DNA from: DSYU01 sp963827605
GTDB taxonomy: Bacteria > Chloroflexota > Anaerolineae > Anaerolineales > Anaerolineaceae
Assembly: GCA_963827605.1 (NCBI GenBank)
Contig: CAWHBK010000003.1
Location: 744,001 to 808,000 of the forward strand
Length of the DNA: 64,000 nucleotides
Reading direction: 5' to 3'
Part shown: in pieces, positions 8,387 to 17,685 of the stretch
Layout of the letters: each line of letters begins with the position of its first letter
Numbering within the stretch: the stretch's first letter is position 1
Position numbers and translations under genes: made by a program
Notes under the pieces: generated by a model
Told to the model about the DNA's origin: nothing
What the model saw: the letters and a program-made list of their open reading frames with translations, nothing else
The model's database searches: none

Positions 8387-8863
8387 TTTGTCTCCCAGTG
8401 AACTCGGATGCGGATCATCCGCAGTTTCTTCCTTAAACTACAGACCAATGACGATCAAAAAGGATCACACCTGGAATCAGTTACCCCCTGAATAAAACAA
8501 AAGACCATCATCACCCTCGGCGGATAAACGGTTCTTCCGCTAAAATTAATGATACGGCCTATTTAGATCAATTTCATACAGTTTAGCATACTGTGGTTCT
8601 GAAATCAACCACCATACATAGTTCTCTGGTTCTTTTAGGCACTCTTTCAGCAAAACATTGACAAATTCTTATCATAATCTACGTTTAAATTTACAAAAGG
8701 GGTATTGAAAGGAGGCGCGCGACCGCAAAAAACAGAGGCGCCATTATGCATCTAAGCGCTAGACCGGTCGACCAACCTATTCATTGCCCATCAGGAGCAG
8801 CCATATAACAGGTACGGCGGTGAAAACAGAAGACCGAATAATGCTATAATTCTTACATCAGCC
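8387..8863. other. Intergenic region with candidate divergent promoters
   Basis: No gene is visible in these 477 bases. A TTGACA lies at about 8659-8664, but no well-spaced -10 follows on the same strand. TGCTATAAT (TATAAT 8845-8850) ends 13 bases before the ATG of the solute-binding protein, which has no Shine-Dalgarno, so that transcript may be almost leaderless. The hppA promoter must also lie in the left part. Confidence 0.4.
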
Positions 8864-9850
8864 ATGGATGAAATTACCTTTTCGGTCATGCGGAACACCC
8901 AAGAAACAGAGCCGGTGCTGCGACTGTTGTTAGACAACTTCGAACGCGCGCATGCCATCCGCGTCAACCTGCAAATGCTGGCCTGGGAAACCGCTCGCCA
9001 GGAGACCAAGGAATTCGCCATCCGCCAGCAGGGGCCAGACGTATCGGCGATGGGCACCACCTGGGTAGCCGACCTGATCGGTATGAACGCGCTGCAACCG
9101 CTCAGTTCCCAGGGCGCAGCCGCGCTAGCCAGGAACGGCGATTTTATCGACGCGGCCTGGAAGACCACTCGCGATGAAAAGGATGAGCAACCCTATGCCG
9201 CCCCGTGGCTGGTGGATACGTACATTATCCATTACCGCCGCGATCTGTTGGCAAAGGCTGGGGTGGACGAGCGTACGGCATTTGCCAGCCTGGCCCAGCT
9301 GGATGAAACCGTGTACCGTCTGAGCAAATCCGACATCTCCATCCCTATCCAGCTGCCGTATCTGTACGACCGCTTTTGTATGATGCACACCCTGGCCGCC
9401 TGGGTATGGGGCCAGGGTGGTGAATTCTGCACTCCAGATGGCAAGCGCGTGCTGTTTGACCAGCCTGAAGGGTTGGCAGGCATCCGCCAGTATTTCAACC
9501 TGGCCCGCCACCTTTCACCGGCGGCCCGCCAGCGGCTTTCCGCCCCTGACTGCGCCAGTCTCTTCCGCCAGGGTCAGGCAGCAATTGCTTTTGGGACGCG
9601 CTCGTTCCAATACGCGCCGGAAACGATTTCTACGACGATCCGCGACAACTGGGCGGCCGCCGCGCTGCCTGGACCGCACTTCGTTGGAGGGATGAACCTG
9701 GTCATCTGGAAGTACAGCCGCCGCGAGCAGGCAGCCCAGCAACTGATCCAGTACCTGAACCAGCCTGAGGTGGTTTATGAATGCTCCCAGGCCATGATCA
9801 CATCGCCCGCCCGGCTTTCGGTGCTCACCGGACCGGATTATTTGCAATGA
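8864..9850 (+). CDS. Family 1 extracellular solute-binding protein, first part (frameshifted)
   Basis: These 328 residues resemble the sugar-type (MalE/UgpB) solute-binding fold: an N-terminal ITFSVMRNTQETEPVLRLLL strand-helix, a hinge with YAAPWLVDTYIIHYRRDLL, and a C-terminal lobe with FVGGMNLVIWKYS. The normal protein continues past the stop at 9848-9850 in the next frame (to 10064), so an extra T in the TTT at 9841-9843 is likely. No signal peptide precedes the binding domain and no ABC permease is adjacent, both unusual for a transporter component. It may be an orphan or regulatory binding protein. Confidence 0.6.
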   Translation: MDEITFSVMRNTQETEPVLRLLLDNFERAHAIRVNLQMLAWETARQETKEFAIRQQGPDVSAMGTTWVADLIGMNALQPLSSQGAAALARNGDFIDAAWKTTRDEKDEQPYAAPWLVDTYIIHYRRDLLAKAGVDERTAFASLAQLDETVYRLSKSDISIPIQLPYLYDRFCMMHTLAAWVWGQGGEFCTPDGKRVLFDQPEGLAGIRQYFNLARHLSPAARQRLSAPDCASLFRQGQAAIAFGTRSFQYAPETISTTIRDNWAAAALPGPHFVGGMNLVIWKYSRREQAAQQLIQYLNQPEVVYECSQAMITSPARLSVLTGPDYLQ

Positions 9851-10064
9851 CCCCATCCTCAAGGTGGTCAGCAAGTCTGCACGCAGCGGGCGGAGCTACC
9901 CATCCGTCCCGCTTTGGGGGCTGGTTGAAGACCGTTTTACCGAAGCCCTGGCCGCCATCGGCGCAAATTTGCTCAACCCAGACAGCGACAACCCAATCGC
10001 TGCGATCCCGCAGATTATCCAGGGCGCCGCGCGGAGATTGAATTTGACGCTAAAGTCCCATTAA
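9843..10064 (+). CDS. Solute-binding protein, C-terminal part after frameshift
   Basis: Read one base later, the sequence continues as NDPILKVVSKSARSGRSYPS, then PLWGLVEDRFTEALAAIGAN and IIQGAARRLNLTL. This is the usual last helix pair of family 1 solute-binding proteins. Together with the preceding frame it gives a protein of about 400 residues. It has no start site of its own, so it is a piece of the gene beginning at 8864. Confidence 0.6.
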   Translation, partial: CNDPILKVVSKSARSGRSYPSVPLWGLVEDRFTEALAAIGANLLNPDSDNPIAAIPQIIQGAARRLNLTLKSH

Positions 10065-10117
10065 GATGTTCTATTGCCGGTTCATCGATAGTCTTCACTA
10101 AAAACAAGGAGTACCAC

Positions 10118-10978
10118 ATGTCCGCTTTTCCCCGTACGCTGGTAGGCGATATTTCTGTATCGCGCATGATCATTGGCACGAACTGGTTCTTAGGATATAC
10201 ACATTGCACGGAAAGCAAGAGCCGTTCGGTTGAGCGCCTGGTGACGAACCCGGGCGCGATCGCGGACATTATCGAAGTCTTTTTACGAGCAGGTGTAGAT
10301 ACGATTATGTGCCCGCATACCAAAACCTGCATGTTCGATGCCATCCACGAGGCCGAGCAGCGCACGGGGGTCGGCGCCATCATCGTCTCAACGCCAAGCT
10401 TCCCAACCAGCCCGCGCACGCCCCTGGATGGTTTCGACCTGGGGGAAGCGGAGCGCATCCTGGATGGCGAGGTGGCCAAGGGTGTGACCATCTGCATGCC
10501 GCATACCAGCACCACCGACTTGATGGTGGATAAATGCACCCGCGAGTTGCGCAAGATGGACGCGCTGTGCCGCCTGATCCGCGAGCGAGAGATGATTCCG
10601 GGCCTAAGCACGCATATCCCGGAGACGGTGGTATTTGCCGATGAGAGCGGACTGGACGTAGAAACTTATATTCAACCTTTCAATCTGATGGGCTACCTGA
10701 TGCAGCTAGAAGTGGATTGGGTGGGACGCATTATCCAGAACGCGAAGAAACCGGTCATGACGATCAAAACCATGGCGGCCGGGCAGATCCGTCCTTACCA
10801 GGCGCTGACCTTTACCTGGAATGCCATCCGAGCATGTGACATGGTCACGGTAGGAACGATGGCCCCGGAAGAGGCGCAAGAACTGGTCGATCTCTCGCTG
10901 GAGATCCTTGAGCACCAACCGGTGACCGGCAAGCTGCAGTCGACTCGCTCGAAGGCGACCGTATTGAAGCAGGCATAA
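10118..10978 (+). CDS. TIM-barrel protein, aldo/keto-reductase-like, function unknown
   Basis: The protein has 286 residues. Its pattern of alternating strands and helices (MIIGTNWF, VDTIMCPHT, GAIIVSTPSF, GVTICMPHT, MIPGLSTH, KPVMTIKTMAAGQIRPYQAL, CDMVTVGTM) fits a TIM barrel, and the late strands resemble aldo/keto reductases. I do not see a convincing Asp-Tyr-Lys-His tetrad, so reductase activity is not supported; several conserved-looking His and Cys residues might bind a metal. The ribosome site (AAGGAG) is clear. I do not recognise a characterised homologue. Confidence 0.55.
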   Translation: MSAFPRTLVGDISVSRMIIGTNWFLGYTHCTESKSRSVERLVTNPGAIADIIEVFLRAGVDTIMCPHTKTCMFDAIHEAEQRTGVGAIIVSTPSFPTSPRTPLDGFDLGEAERILDGEVAKGVTICMPHTSTTDLMVDKCTRELRKMDALCRLIREREMIPGLSTHIPETVVFADESGLDVETYIQPFNLMGYLMQLEVDWVGRIIQNAKKPVMTIKTMAAGQIRPYQALTFTWNAIRACDMVTVGTMAPEEAQELVDLSLEILEHQPVTGKLQSTRSKATVLKQA

Positions 10979-11078
10979 GGGGCAACTTTGCATTTTCCGT
11001 AGTTGACCCGCTTCAGGTTCTTTCATATACTGTTATTGCAGTTCGTCAAAGGTTTTTCAACCCAAGAAGGGGATCAAC

Positions 11079-13409
11079 ATGAAGTATGGCTTTCCTGTCA
11101 TCCCCAGCGTCGCTTCCCCAGCGGATGACAACTCTTCGCTTTTACGCAGCAACAAAGCGCAGTGGGTTCGCGACGTGACCGGGTTGATGACCGCGGTTAT
11201 TCTAATCGCCACGCTCATTATCCTGACCGGGGTTCTGGCGGGTATTTTTACTTTTATTGAAACGATACCGATCTATATACTGCTGCTGCTAACCACACTG
11301 GCCTGGTGGGGTGCGCGGCGGGGAGGCTGGCGCTGGGCGCGCTATTTTCCAGCCGTTTTATGTTTTTCGCTAGGGTTAATGGGATCGATATCCAACGGTT
11401 TCCATACCACTTTCGTGCTTTTCTACGGGATGGCCATTCTCGTGGCAGGCATGCTGTTAAGCAACCGGGCCGGCTTCCTGATGACGCTGGCCTGCGTCCT
11501 GTCTTACATTCTCTTTGGTACATTTCACGACGGCCTGTCTTTTGACAGGTTGTCGAATATGATTATGTTTTCTTCCAGCATGGCAGGCATCTTCCTGCTC
11601 CAGTGGTATACGCATTCTCGCATGCAGCAGGCGCTCCAGGCGCAAATCGCAGCCAACGAAACCCTCACCGCCGAGATGGCCCGCCGCCAGCAGGCTGAGC
11701 AAACGCAGCGGGAGCAGGAGGCGCAGCTGCGCCGGCTGGCCGAAAATACCAGCGATATGATCACTGAAATAGACGTGGACGGCATCATCCGTTATGTTTC
11801 ACCGTCCTACCGTTCTATCTTAGGCTATGAGCCGGAAAGCCTGCTGGGGAGTAACGGCTTTGACCTGACCCACCCCGACGACTTGCCTGCCGCCTATGAA
11901 ACCGCCCGCCAGGCAGTCGTTAATCACAAACCCGGCATAATCCAGCTGCGCTCACGATGCGCCGATGGGCATTATATTTGCGTAGAGATATCTGGCAATC
12001 CGTTGTACGATGAACAGGGGCAGCATACCGGTTACGTGCTTGCCGGCCGCGATATTACGATGCAGAAACAGGCGGAAAAGGCAACGCAAGAATCGGAAGA
12101 AAAATTCCGCGTGATTATCGAATCGCTGCCGCTAGGCATTCACATGTACACATTGGAAGAGGACGGCAGGTTGGTGTTCAGCGGATATAACCCGGCGGCA
12201 AATTCGATCCTGGGTATCGACCATGCCCTGCTGTTGGGGAAAACCATCGAAGAGGCTTTCCCTGGACTGATCGGGTCAGAAATCCCTCCAGCCTATCGTG
12301 AAGTGGCTCGCTCAGGTGGAATCTGGCAAAACGATCAGATCGACTATGCCGAAGGCGTCATTCGGGGAGCGTACGAGGTGCGCACGTTCCAGACCACGCC
12401 AGGGCACACGGTGACGGTGTTTGCCGATGTGACCGAGCGCATTCGGGCCGCCGAGGCGCTGCGCCTGTCCGAAGAAAAATTTTCAACGGCTTTTCTTACC
12501 TCGCCAGATTCTATCAATATCAACCGGCTGGCGGATGGGGTATACCTGGATATCAACCAGGGTTTTTCCCGCTTGATGGGCTACACGTGCGAAGAAGTGA
12601 TGAACAAATCCTCGCTGGATCTGGATATCTGGGTCGACGCACAGGACAGGGCTCGGCTGGTCAAGGGTCTGCTCGAAAATGGCGTGGTGGAAAACCTGGA
12701 AGCGCGCTTTCGGCGCAAGAGCGGCGACATCGGAATTGGGTTAATGTCAGCGCGGGTAATCATGGTCCAGGGAGAAAAATGCATCCTTTCGATTACACGC
12801 GATATTAGCGAACGGATCCAGGCTGAAAGAGAGCTGCGAGAGACGCACCACCTGCTGGAACAGGCGTACGATGCCACCCTGCGGGGCTGGGCCCGCGCGC
12901 TGGAGCTGCGCGAGCGTGAAACAGCCAACCACAGCCGCCGGGTAGTAGAATTGACTATGCAAGTGTCGCAAGCGTTGGGTATCTCGGGGGAGGAATTGAC
13001 CCATGTGCAGCGCGGCGCGCTGCTGCACGATATTGGCAAGATGGGCATTCCAGACGGTATTCTGTTAAAACCCGGCCGGCTGACGGACGACGAGTGGGTA
13101 ACTATGCGCAAACACGCTGATTTTGCGCGGACGATGCTCAGCGATATCGAATATCTGCGTCCCAGCCTGGCCATCCCCTACAGCCACCACGAACACTGGG
13201 ACGGAACTGGCTACCCGCAAGGGTTGAAAGGCGAGGAAATCCCGCTGCCCGCACGCATCTTCGCAGTGGTGGATGTGTTCGACGCCTTATCCCACGATCG
13301 CCCCTACCGCCCGGCCTGGTCCGTGGCAGAGGCAAAACAATACCTGCTCGAACAGCGCGGCAAGCTGTTCGACCCGCAGATCGTTGAGATATTTTTTCAG
13401 TTTGTGTAG
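11079..13409 (+). CDS. Membrane PAS-PAS-PAS-HD-GYP c-di-GMP phosphodiesterase
   Basis: This 776-residue protein has an N-terminal block of about five transmembrane helices (residues 30-180). A coiled coil (residues ~185-215) follows, then three PAS domains (about 215-335, 345-460 and 465-580, the first with a PAC-like CVEISGNPLYDEQG). A C-terminal HD-GYP domain has HD in GALLHDIGKMGIPD and the diagnostic HHEHWDGTGYP. HD-GYP enzymes hydrolyse cyclic di-GMP. The PAS units suggest control by a small ligand or redox signal. The start has a GGGG-type ribosome site (AAGGGGATC). It is followed after 14 bases by the esterase gene and may be cotranscribed with it. Confidence 0.9.
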   Translation: MKYGFPVIPSVASPADDNSSLLRSNKAQWVRDVTGLMTAVILIATLIILTGVLAGIFTFIETIPIYILLLLTTLAWWGARRGGWRWARYFPAVLCFSLGLMGSISNGFHTTFVLFYGMAILVAGMLLSNRAGFLMTLACVLSYILFGTFHDGLSFDRLSNMIMFSSSMAGIFLLQWYTHSRMQQALQAQIAANETLTAEMARRQQAEQTQREQEAQLRRLAENTSDMITEIDVDGIIRYVSPSYRSILGYEPESLLGSNGFDLTHPDDLPAAYETARQAVVNHKPGIIQLRSRCADGHYICVEISGNPLYDEQGQHTGYVLAGRDITMQKQAEKATQESEEKFRVIIESLPLGIHMYTLEEDGRLVFSGYNPAANSILGIDHALLLGKTIEEAFPGLIGSEIPPAYREVARSGGIWQNDQIDYAEGVIRGAYEVRTFQTTPGHTVTVFADVTERIRAAEALRLSEEKFSTAFLTSPDSININRLADGVYLDINQGFSRLMGYTCEEVMNKSSLDLDIWVDAQDRARLVKGLLENGVVENLEARFRRKSGDIGIGLMSARVIMVQGEKCILSITRDISERIQAERELRETHHLLEQAYDATLRGWARALELRERETANHSRRVVELTMQVSQALGISGEELTHVQRGALLHDIGKMGIPDGILLKPGRLTDDEWVTMRKHADFARTMLSDIEYLRPSLAIPYSHHEHWDGTGYPQGLKGEEIPLPARIFAVVDVFDALSHDRPYRPAWSVAEAKQYLLEQRGKLFDPQIVEIFFQFV

Positions 13410-13423
13410 AGAGCCATTCTACT

Positions 13424-14446
13424 ATGCCAGGCAACCCCATCGATCCAGCCGATGCTTATTATCATTATTCCGGTCGCATCGATTTTCGCGATCCAAGCGC
13501 GCCGAAATTTTCGTACGCCGGCAGCTATATCAGCACGTGTTTTCAAGGCACATCGCTGCGCGCCGTGTTTGACGACCTGGGCGACCGGTGGAATGTGAGC
13601 GGAAATAAAGTAGGTTTCATCCTCGATAACGGCACGATGATCGTTAATGTGCTGGAGAAAGGCCAGCCGGGCCAGGATGTGATGGTGGCTGCGGATCTAA
13701 AGGACACAATCCATTCGTTAGTAATCGCCAAGCTTGTTGGGCCGGGTCAGGGCAGCAGCACTCTGGTCTTTAAAGGACTTGCTCTAGACGATGGGAAAAT
13801 GCTGGAAGCGCCGGCGCCCCGCCCAATAACGAAAATTGAGGTGTACGGTGATTCGGTGACCGAAGGGGAAAGCGCCGGCTGCTTAGAAGGCACCCACGAT
13901 TGCGGTGACGGCAGCGGCTGGCTGTCCTATGCCAATATCCTGGCGCGCATGCTCAATGCGGAGATCCACAACCTGGGTATCGGCGGGCTGGCAGTATGCA
14001 ACGAGACCGGTTATTATGACGGCGCGCACACGGGGCTAGAAAAAACCTGGGACAAGGTAAAACCCTACAACGATATGCCGGCCTGGGATTTCTCCCGCTT
14101 CACCCCAAATCTGATCATTATGGCGATGGGAGTCAATGACGCCTCCACCGGCGCTCTGGATGATTTGCCAGCCTGGAAGGAAAGCTATCTATCCATCGTG
14201 CGCGCCATCAGCCAGAAATATGGCTCCGCCGTGCCCATTTTGTTCACTGTGGCTGCCATTGAGACGGCGGCGGATAAGGCTTACCCCTGCGTTCAACAGG
14301 TAGCCGATACGCTATGCGCCGAAGGGCTGCAAACGGAAGTGTGCCGCTTCAGCTTCCGGGTCAGCGGCCACCCTAACCGGGTAGAACACCAGGCAATGGC
14401 GGAGGAGCTGTACCGTTTCATAACGGAGAAAGGGATGATAAAATAA
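13424..14446 (+). CDS. SGNH/GDSL carbohydrate esterase (CE2-like)
   Basis: In this 340-residue protein, residues ~15-130 look like the jelly-roll N-domain of family 2 carbohydrate esterases. The SGNH hydrolase follows, with block I GDSVTEGE (Ser nucleophile), block II GIGGLAV (Gly), block III GVND (Asn) and block V SGHPN (His). Such enzymes remove acetyl groups from plant polysaccharides or sugars. There is no signal peptide, matching the similarly cytoplasmic GH5 enzyme earlier. The only possible ribosome site is weak, so translation may depend on the upstream gene. It ends in a strong hairpin terminator. Confidence 0.8.
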   Translation: MPGNPIDPADAYYHYSGRIDFRDPSAPKFSYAGSYISTCFQGTSLRAVFDDLGDRWNVSGNKVGFILDNGTMIVNVLEKGQPGQDVMVAADLKDTIHSLVIAKLVGPGQGSSTLVFKGLALDDGKMLEAPAPRPITKIEVYGDSVTEGESAGCLEGTHDCGDGSGWLSYANILARMLNAEIHNLGIGGLAVCNETGYYDGAHTGLEKTWDKVKPYNDMPAWDFSRFTPNLIIMAMGVNDASTGALDDLPAWKESYLSIVRAISQKYGSAVPILFTVAAIETAADKAYPCVQQVADTLCAEGLQTEVCRFSFRVSGHPNRVEHQAMAEELYRFITEKGMIK

Positions 14447-14448
14447 TG

Positions 14449-14479
14449 AAAAGGCTGTCCGCAAACCGGACAGCCTTTT
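14449..14479. terminator. Bidirectional intrinsic terminator
   Basis: A perfect 13-bp stem (AAAAGGCTGTCCG 14449-14461 with its complement 14467-14479) closes a 5-base loop. T-rich sequence follows on the plus side and A-rich sequence precedes it, so it can stop transcription both from the esterase (+) and from the CsbD gene (-). Confidence 0.85.
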
Positions 14480-14511
14480 CATTAAAAACGCTACGACGAA
14501 ATAGCCGAGGC

Positions 14512-14733
14512 TTAATAGCCACTGCGGTCGCGATTCCGCGACTGACTCATCATCCAGGTATCGTAATCCTTCTCCGCCTGAACGCGAGAGTAGCCGTAGC
14601 GTTCCTGGAGCTTGCCAACCAGCTTATCTTTGTTTCCATCGATCTCCATGAGATCATCGTCGGTGAGCTTGCCCCACTGCTGTTTTACATTCCCTTTCAA
14701 CTGCTTCCATGCGCCTTTCAGCATGTCTTCCAT
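14512..14733 (-). CDS. csbD: CsbD-family stress protein
   Basis: This 73-residue, highly charged helical protein has the CsbD signature: MLKGAWKQLKGNVKQQWGKLTDDDLMEIDGNKDKLVGKLQERYGYS, ending in the helical AEKDYDTWM. Members accumulate under general stress in bacteria; the molecular role is unknown. A perfect ribosome site (AAGGAGG) lies nine bases before ATG, consistent with high expression. It is monocistronic and convergent with the esterase gene, sharing its terminator. Confidence 0.9.
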   Translation of the reverse strand: MEDMLKGAWKQLKGNVKQQWGKLTDDDLMEIDGNKDKLVGKLQERYGYSRVQAEKDYDTWMMSQSRNRDRSGY

Positions 14734-14838
14734 TATAAAAACCTCCTTATCACAAAAAACACGTTATTTTTGAGCAATGTTAGCGGTAATGTATAAGCAT
14801 CATAACAAAACCAGGTTTAATTCCATCCCGGTATAACT

Positions 14839-14870
14839 CCACCTGCGGGATAGGAATTTCCCGCAGGTGG
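14839..14870. repeat. Perfect 12-bp inverted repeat
   Basis: CCACCTGCGGGA (14839-14850) and its complement (14859-14870) flank an 8-base loop. There is no T-run on either strand. It sits in the gap between the csbD promoter and the MFS gene, so it may be an mRNA structure or operator. The surrounding 14734-15015 gap shows no convincing gene. Confidence 0.5.
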
Positions 14871-15015
14871 GTTATCGGTTGCCGTGTTCTTATGCGATAA
14901 AATGACTGCCTCAGTCTATCGATATAGCTTCCCCACGCGATGTGATACAATTCCTTGCCTGTGGGAACATCCAACCAGGTCACGGTATTCCTGAATTGAA
15001 AGAGATCATCCAGGT

Positions 15016-16344
15016 ATGAGTAATACCCAATCCCCCAGCCAGCTGTCCGAATTCGAGCAGGAAGTTGAACGCAATTACCGTTTCAACTTTATCGTCAATT
15101 CGTTGGACGGCGCCACTTACTGGTTTGGATACAGCTTTATCGCGCCGACGATCATCCTGCCGCTGTATATCAGCCATTTTACGAATAACCCGCTGATCAT
15201 CGGGCTGATCCCGTTTTTGAACACAGCCGGTTTCCTGCTGCCCCAGTTGTTCACCTCGAACATCGTCGAGCGCACCCCGCGCAAGAAATTTTTCCCGGTC
15301 AACCTGGGGTTCTGGACCGAACGGGTCCCGGTGCTGGCGTTTACCCTGAGCGCGGCTTTCTTCGCCAAAAGCCAGCCTCTGCTTGCCCTGGTGTTGTTTC
15401 TGCTGTGTTATACCTGGTACACCACCGGGGCAGGCCTGATCATTGTTGGCTGGCAAGAAATGATCGCCAAGATCATTCCAACCAACCGGCGCGGGCGTTT
15501 CTTTGGCATCACCAATTTCGTTGGCAATCTGGCCGGGATCCTGGGCGCCATAGCGGTGCCGTTCGTGCTGGAGCGCTTCCCCTTTCCGCAGGGCTATGTA
15601 CTGGCCTTTTCCGCCGCGACGGTGCTCATCTTCATGTCCTGGGGTTTTTTGAGCCTGGCGCGCGAACCAGCCCTGGAAACCAGCAAACCGCCGGTTTCGC
15701 AGACAGAGTACCTGCGCTCGCTGCCCAATGTGGTACGGAAAGACGCAAACTTCTTACGCTACCTGATCTTCCAGATCATCTTTGCGACAAGTGGGATGGC
15801 CAGCGGGTTCTTGATTGTGTATGGAGCCCAAAAATGGAACCTGCCGGACAGCGAGGCGGTGATCTTTGGGATCGTGATGCAGGCTGGGCAGGCGGCGGCA
15901 TACCTGTTATTCGGTTTCCTGGCCGACCACAAGGGGCACAAGATAAACCTGGAAATCAGCGCGGCAATCAACTTTTTATCGTTCGCCCTGGCTGTGGTAG
16001 CCCCCGATCCAGTGTGGTTTTATCCCATCTTTTTCCTGCGCGGGGTTACTTTTGCCGCCAACTTTATCTCTGGGATTTCGATTGTGATGGAATTTACCGA
16101 CCCTGACAACCGGCCCACTTATATGGGACTGGCAAACACCATTCCCGGGGTAGCTGGCACCATCGCCCCATTGTTAGGCGGGCTGCTGGCAAAAACTGCC
16201 GGGTATCCGGTAATGTTCCTACTCTCGGCGGTAGTCGGGGCGGCGGCGGTGGTTGTGATCCGCTGGATGGTGAGAGACCCGCGGCACGTAGCGGTTATAA
16301 CAAATCTTGAAAACCAAAAAATAAGCGAATCCCTCGAAAAATAA
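15016..16344 (+). CDS. Major facilitator superfamily transporter
   Basis: The protein has 442 residues and twelve predicted membrane helices in two six-helix halves, separated by a charged loop around residues 220-245. A polar N-terminal tail of about 25 residues precedes helix 1. Basic motifs follow helices 2 and 8 (VERTPRKK and GFLADHKGHK), as in motif A of MFS carriers. The substrate cannot be predicted; the closest impression is of efflux-type or sugar-type carriers common in Anaerolineae. The gene is followed closely by the LOG-family gene. Confidence 0.85.
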   Translation: MSNTQSPSQLSEFEQEVERNYRFNFIVNSLDGATYWFGYSFIAPTIILPLYISHFTNNPLIIGLIPFLNTAGFLLPQLFTSNIVERTPRKKFFPVNLGFWTERVPVLAFTLSAAFFAKSQPLLALVLFLLCYTWYTTGAGLIIVGWQEMIAKIIPTNRRGRFFGITNFVGNLAGILGAIAVPFVLERFPFPQGYVLAFSAATVLIFMSWGFLSLAREPALETSKPPVSQTEYLRSLPNVVRKDANFLRYLIFQIIFATSGMASGFLIVYGAQKWNLPDSEAVIFGIVMQAGQAAAYLLFGFLADHKGHKINLEISAAINFLSFALAVVAPDPVWFYPIFFLRGVTFAANFISGISIVMEFTDPDNRPTYMGLANTIPGVAGTIAPLLGGLLAKTAGYPVMFLLSAVVGAAAVVVIRWMVRDPRHVAVITNLENQKISESLEK

Positions 16345-16369
16345 AGGGATGCGGACACGGATTTAACAA

Positions 16370-16987
16370 ATGAACATGGAACCCAAGATACAAAAGAACA
16401 GCCGCCCAATCGAATCGATTTGTGTTTACTGCGGCTCGGCGGATGGGCTGCGCGAGGAATACCTGGAAGCAGCCTTCGCGATGGGGCGGGCGCTGGCCGG
16501 GGCTGGGCTGCGATTGGTTTACGGCGCCGGAAAAACGGGACTGATGGGCGCGGTGGCTGAAGGCGCACTGCAGGCCGGGGGCCGCGTGACCGGGGTGGTG
16601 CCTGTTTACCTCAACTCGCCGCAGCTGATCCACGCCAGTTTAACCGAACTGGAAGTAGTAGAGACAATCCACCTGCGCAAGGCGCGCATGAGCGAGCTGG
16701 CGGACGCCTTTATCGCCCTGCCAGGAGGTTACGGAACCTTCGAAGAGCTGTTCGAATCACTCACCTGGGCGCAGATTGGGCTTCACCAGAAACCCATTGG
16801 GCTGTTGAATACATTGGGTTATTATGACCCGCTGATTAACCTGGTGCAGCACGCGCTCAAGGAAGGCTTTATTTACGCCGAACACCGCACGCTGCTACTT
16901 AGCTCCATTGATCCGCTGGACCTGTTGGAGCAAATCCAGCAGTATGAGATACCGTCCGGGTTAGACCGCTGGGTAAAGCGCGAATGA
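16370..16987 (+). CDS. LOG-family protein (cytokinin riboside 5'-monophosphate phosphoribohydrolase-like)
   Basis: This 205-residue protein has the LOG/TIGR00730 Rossmann fold. Signatures are ICVYCGSADG, LVYGAGKTGLMGAVAEGAL, and the nucleotide-site PGGYGTFEELFESLTWAQ with the catalytic Glu; the RK of HLRKARM is also conserved. In characterised members it cleaves nucleoside 5'-monophosphates into base and ribose 5-phosphate. No clear ribosome site precedes either of the two close ATGs (16370 and 16376). It overlaps the HAD gene by four bases (ATGA), so the two are translationally coupled. Confidence 0.88.
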   Translation: MNMEPKIQKNSRPIESICVYCGSADGLREEYLEAAFAMGRALAGAGLRLVYGAGKTGLMGAVAEGALQAGGRVTGVVPVYLNSPQLIHASLTELEVVETIHLRKARMSELADAFIALPGGYGTFEELFESLTWAQIGLHQKPIGLLNTLGYYDPLINLVQHALKEGFIYAEHRTLLLSSIDPLDLLEQIQQYEIPSGLDRWVKRE

Positions 16988-17637
16988 TTGGTCCGAACCT
17001 GGACGGACCGCGCCGGGACGAAAATCGCATCCGGGCGGTGATGTTCGATTTTGGCGGAGTGCTATACCGCATGCCCAGCCCGCGGCATATGCAGCGGCTG
17101 CTGCGCTTTTTCGGCGTGCGCGATCCTGGGCCGATTACCATGGCAATCGCCTCACCGCTCGAGTCGGAATTGGTGATGGATCTGATGACCGGACGACTGC
17201 CAGAGCACGAGCTGTGGAGCCGCCTGGCGCGGGACCTGGGCATCCGGCCTACACTGCTGAGCCTTTTTCGCAAAAGCGGGCTTGCGCAGCGCCGGCTGGA
17301 CCGCGGATTGTCGGCATACCTGGCAGGGCTGCGTCCGCGCTACCGCACAGCCATCCTGACCAACGCCGGCAGCGATTTTCGGGCCACGTTCGGGCAGGCG
17401 TATACGCTGGAAAGCTTTGTCGATCAGCTGATCATTTCCGCCGAGGAAGGCCTGGCCAAGCCTGACCCACAGTTATACCACCTGGCGCTCGAACGGTTGG
17501 GTGTCACGGCAGAAGAAACGCTATTCGTCGATGATATCCCCGAAAATGTGGCTGCCGCGCAGGCAGCGGGGCTGAACGCTTTGCTGCACCAGAACAGCGC
17601 GCAGACGATTACCTGGCTGGACTCGTTTCTATTATAA
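16984..17637 (+). CDS. HAD-superfamily hydrolase
   Basis: This 217-residue HAD subfamily IA protein has motif I MFDFGGVLY (nucleophile Asp; the usual second Asp is Gly, as in YihX-type members), motif II ILTNAGS, the Lys of EEGLAKPDPQLYHLAL, and motif IV FVDDIPENVAAAQAAG. It is likely a small-molecule phosphatase. Coupling to the LOG-family gene suggests a role in nucleotide or sugar-phosphate turnover, which is inference. The start overlaps the upstream stop (ATGA). Confidence 0.85.
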   Translation: MIGPNLDGPRRDENRIRAVMFDFGGVLYRMPSPRHMQRLLRFFGVRDPGPITMAIASPLESELVMDLMTGRLPEHELWSRLARDLGIRPTLLSLFRKSGLAQRRLDRGLSAYLAGLRPRYRTAILTNAGSDFRATFGQAYTLESFVDQLIISAEEGLAKPDPQLYHLALERLGVTAEETLFVDDIPENVAAAQAAGLNALLHQNSAQTITWLDSFLL

Positions 17638-17675
17638 GTAGGATGGTTTGCACGTCCCGTTCAAACCATCCTACT
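17637..17675. terminator. Hairpin between convergent genes
   Basis: A 14-bp perfect stem (AGTAGGATGGTTTG at 17637-17650 with its complement at 17662-17675) closes an 11-base loop. It begins on the last base of the HAD stop codon and lies between the HAD gene (+) and osmC (-). There is no strong T-run, so it may act as a factor-aided stop or as a 3'-end stabiliser. Confidence 0.6.
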
Positions 17676-17685
17676 CACAAAATCG

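Noticed and set aside
5124..8495. Several long open frames antisense to the GH5 and hppA genes
   Set aside because: They mirror high-GC codon use of well-supported genes and have no motifs or start signals.
14780..14983. Reverse-strand open frame of 67 codons near csbD
   Set aside because: No ribosome site, no recognisable family, and it runs across the 14839-14870 inverted repeat.
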